From Kriegella sp963975415 (GTDB taxonomy: Bacteria > Bacteroidota > Bacteroidia > Flavobacteriales > Flavobacteriaceae): a DNA stretch of 64,000 bases. The stretch covers positions 62,001 to 126,000 of the forward strand of contig NZ_CAXBGN010000011.1 in NCBI RefSeq assembly GCF_963975415.1, in the 5' to 3' direction. Both the position numbers and the translations under genes were made by a program. Below, in pieces: positions 62,041 through 64,000 of the stretch. Every line of letters begins with the position of its first letter. Within the stretch, counting starts at the first letter, position 1. The notes under the pieces are model-generated. The model made no database searches and was not told the origin of the DNA. It was given only the letters and a program-made list of their open reading frames with translations.

Positions 62041-62892
62041 ATGGAAAAGCGAATATTGTTACCGACCGATTTCTCAAAAAATGCGTTGAATGCTATTCGA
62101 TATGCCCTTTCCCTTTACGAAGAACAACAATGTGATTTCTATTTTTTAAATGTTTACCAGGTCGATGGCTATAATCTCGAAAATGCGATGATGGTGCCCG
62201 AACCCGGGGAGATTGCCTTTGAAGCGGCAAGATCTAAATCAAAGCTTCGTTTCAATGAACTAAAGCAAATTTTGAGTTTAAGTCATCATAATCAAAAACA
62301 CACCTATCATACCATATCTACCTTTAGTTATCTATTCGAAGCCGTAGAAAATGCCATTGCGAAACATGATATTGATATTGTCGTCATGGGTACCAAGGGC
62401 AGTACCGGTTCACATACCATTATCTATGGCACGAATACTATCAACCTCATGGAAAAAGTCACCGAGTGCCCTGTTCTTGCCATACCGGAAAAGGCTCGTT
62501 ATTCAACGCCCCGCGAAATTGTATTTCCTACCGATTACAAAACACCTTTTAAGCGTAGGGAACTTAATTACCTGGTTGAAATCGGAAAAATGCACGGCAC
62601 TGCAATACGCATTCTACATATCAAAGAAAAAGAAAAACTCACAAAAGCCCAACAGAACAATAAAGAGCTTCTAGAAAACATTTTGAAAGATATCGATCAT
62701 AGTTCCCACAGTTTGGAAGGCGTTAAGGTACACACGGGAATCAATGCATTTATTGAAAGTCGCAAAAGTGATATGGTCGCCTTTCTCAACAAAAAACACC
62801 GCTTTTTTGGCAGCATGTGGTCAAAGCCCCTCGTCAAAGAGTTGGGGTACCACTCACGCGTTCCCGTATTTACATTGAACGACCATTCTTAA
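62041..62892 (+). CDS. tandem-domain universal stress protein
   Basis: This 283-residue protein starts RILLPTDFSKNALNAIRYAL and has an intact first-domain motif GTKGSTGSHTIIYGT (G-x2-G-x9-G-T) ending VLAIPE. The second half begins EIVFPTDYKTPFKRREL and is degenerate, with the sequence KAQQNNKELLENILKDIDHS shared closely with the protein at 59804. It is the last of the usp series. Confidence 0.92.
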   Translation: MEKRILLPTDFSKNALNAIRYALSLYEEQQCDFYFLNVYQVDGYNLENAMMVPEPGEIAFEAARSKSKLRFNELKQILSLSHHNQKHTYHTISTFSYLFEAVENAIAKHDIDIVVMGTKGSTGSHTIIYGTNTINLMEKVTECPVLAIPEKARYSTPREIVFPTDYKTPFKRRELNYLVEIGKMHGTAIRILHIKEKEKLTKAQQNNKELLENILKDIDHSSHSLEGVKVHTGINAFIESRKSDMVAFLNKKHRFFGSMWSKPLVKELGYHSRVPVFTLNDHS

Positions 62893-63068
62893 ATTCATTG
62901 GTTCAAAAAAGGGCAAAAACTTAATTTCATCGCGTAGTGCCTACTTATTCAGGTATTCAGGGTCGGTAGCTTTATTAACATAATTTTTAACACCAAAACC
63001 GACTCAAGTAATTGCTTTTCATTAGTTTATGAATTAACTTCATAGGGAATCATAATGCAACACGGACT

Positions 63069-63494
63069 ATGAATAAAGACATTCGAACAAAATCAGACCA
63101 GGCACAAAAAACAGAAATATTTTACTATGACTGCCAAAACTGGAGGTCTAAGCTTTGGTTTATGGAAGATGAGACCATTTTCATAAATCGTTTGCTGACT
63201 TCCTATGTTTTTGAACCCAACACACCCGACCTGTTCGAACGTTTGCAAGAATATTTAAACCGACTAAAAAAATCGAAAACAACGAAGAGCCGAGTTCTTG
63301 AACGTATCATCGCCCATGAAAAAAATCTCGGGGGTATGTTTGAATGTAAAGATCAGAGCTGCGACCTCGGTTTCGAACGAAAACACAAAACCATTGAGGC
63401 ACAAGTTGTCGATTGTATCGAAAATTTTCAAACCCTAAAGACTGAAATATTCAATTATGCCGGATCCATCCTAAAAAAGAGAAAACCGTACTAA
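63069..63494 (+). CDS. hypothetical helical protein, paralogue of the gene at 53953
   Basis: This 141-residue charged, helical protein of unknown function is related to the product at 53953-54390. The shared motif is an aromatic start (NWRSKLWFMEDETIFINRLL), a conserved [FY]-V-[FW] position, a long central helix and a closing helix (ENFQTLKTEIFNYAGSIL). No signal, membrane segment or metal motif is present apart from two Cys in FECKDQSCDLG. Unlike its paralogue it has no TGAC palindrome upstream. An imperfect TATGAA-N5-TTCATA repeat (63028-63044) lies 25 bp before the start codon. Confidence 0.72.
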   Translation: MNKDIRTKSDQAQKTEIFYYDCQNWRSKLWFMEDETIFINRLLTSYVFEPNTPDLFERLQEYLNRLKKSKTTKSRVLERIIAHEKNLGGMFECKDQSCDLGFERKHKTIEAQVVDCIENFQTLKTEIFNYAGSILKKRKPY

Positions 63495-63529
63495 CTAAAG
63501 GTTTCCTAATAAAAACCATGTTCACATCA

Positions 63530-64000
63530 TCACGCATGGTTAAGCATTTTTTCAAGTTCTTCGCTCTTACCACGACTAATAGGAATCTCCTTTCCACCAA
63601 TTTCGAGCATGGTCGTACAAAATTGGTCTATCTTGGTTACGTTTACACAATACGACCTATGAATTCTTATGAATTTATCTTTAGGCAATTTTTTTAGAAA
63701 CGATTTTAGGGTCGTGAGTACCAGTAGGTTTCCATCGTCGGTCACCAGCCGAATATAATCTCCAATAGTCTCAATAAAATTGATGTGATCGATTACCACT
63801 TTCTTTTTTTGCAGATTACTTTTGACATCGATACAAACCTTATCCACGATTTTATTGATCATTCTGTGCTTTGAAAGTGCTCGCCGTACGGCGTTATCAA
63901 AACGTCCTTTATCCAAAGGTTTCTTCAGATAGTCGGTAATCGCATAATCAAAGGCTTTCAAAGCATAATCACCTTTATTACAAACCAGAATGACCTGCGG
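63530..64000 (-). CDS. LytTR response regulator, 5' end beyond window (partial)
   Basis: About 156 codons are visible. The frame runs to the window edge with the end of a receiver domain (PQVILVCNKGDYALKAFDYA, then DYLKKPLDKGRF with the conserved Lys-Pro). A complete LytTR DNA-binding domain follows (FIRIHRSYCVNVTKI ... KEIPISRGKSEELEKML). The phospho-acceptor Asp must lie outside the window. Its cognate kinase is not visible. It may respond to the same stress conditions as the adjoining island. Confidence 0.92.
   Translation of the reverse strand, partial: PQVILVCNKGDYALKAFDYAITDYLKKPLDKGRFDNAVRRALSKHRMINKIVDKVCIDVKSNLQKKKVVIDHINFIETIGDYIRLVTDDGNLLVLTTLKSFLKKLPKDKFIRIHRSYCVNVTKIDQFCTTMLEIGGKEIPISRGKSEELEKMLNHA

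Overview
The window looks like a chromosome segment of a marine Flavobacteriaceae-type Bacteroidetes. The evidence is an AT-rich genome, a SusC/SusD pair, a one-piece hybrid two-component regulator, a sulfatase next to a GH88 glucuronyl hydrolase, LytTR response regulators, promoters with the Bacteroidetes -7 element TAnnTTTG, and few Shine-Dalgarno sites. No rRNA, tRNA, CRISPR array or insertion sequence was recognised.

Layout. (i) 0-3.5 kb: an EF-hand protein, a LytS/LytTR two-component pair and a YHYH-domain lipoprotein. (ii) 4-17 kb: SusC, SusD and a large FG-GAP/ASPIC lipoprotein, facing a hybrid sensor/AraC regulator (HTCS). (iii) 17.4-29.7 kb: an apparently uncharacterised polysaccharide synthesis/export locus. 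It holds a response-regulator receiver fused to a GT2 glycosyltransferase, a polytopic GT-C-like membrane protein with an NTF2-like tail, an Ig-like lipoprotein, a membrane-anchored GH5-like hydrolase, a GT4 transferase, a Wzx/MATE-type flippase and a TPR/beta-barrel outer-membrane protein. (iv) 29.9-36.1 kb: seven tightly packed signalling genes with two candidate nitric-oxide sensors (H-NOX and a FIST/NosP-like protein), two histidine kinases, an Hpt protein, a lone receiver and a LytTR regulator. (v) 36.5-42.4 kb: a sulfatase/GH88 operon, rpiA and the AMPylase SelO. (vi) 42.5-49.3 kb: a heavy-metal RND efflux operon whose pump is fused to its TolC-like outer-membrane factor, then an HD hydrolase. 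(vii) 49.4-64 kb: a stress/low-oxygen style island with six tandem-domain universal stress proteins, DUF302, DUF6132, a cytochrome c/DUF3365 gene carrying an in-frame stop, an HMA-like protein, phosphofructokinase, PEP carboxykinase, a ROK kinase, thioredoxin and two related small proteins of unknown function.

How it works together. Regions (iii) and (iv) suggest the hypothesis that an NO-responsive phosphorelay controls exopolysaccharide output, possibly directly through the receiver on the GT2 enzyme. In (vi) and (vii), eight short palindromes of CRP/FNR shape (TGAC-N4-RTCA or GTAAC-N4-GTTAC) all lie with their centre exactly 29.5 bp from the first base of a TAnnTTTG-like -7 element. This matches class II (-41.5) activation and ties the metal pump, the cytochrome operon and most usp genes into one predicted regulon or two closely related ones. 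The same geometry helped decide several start codons.
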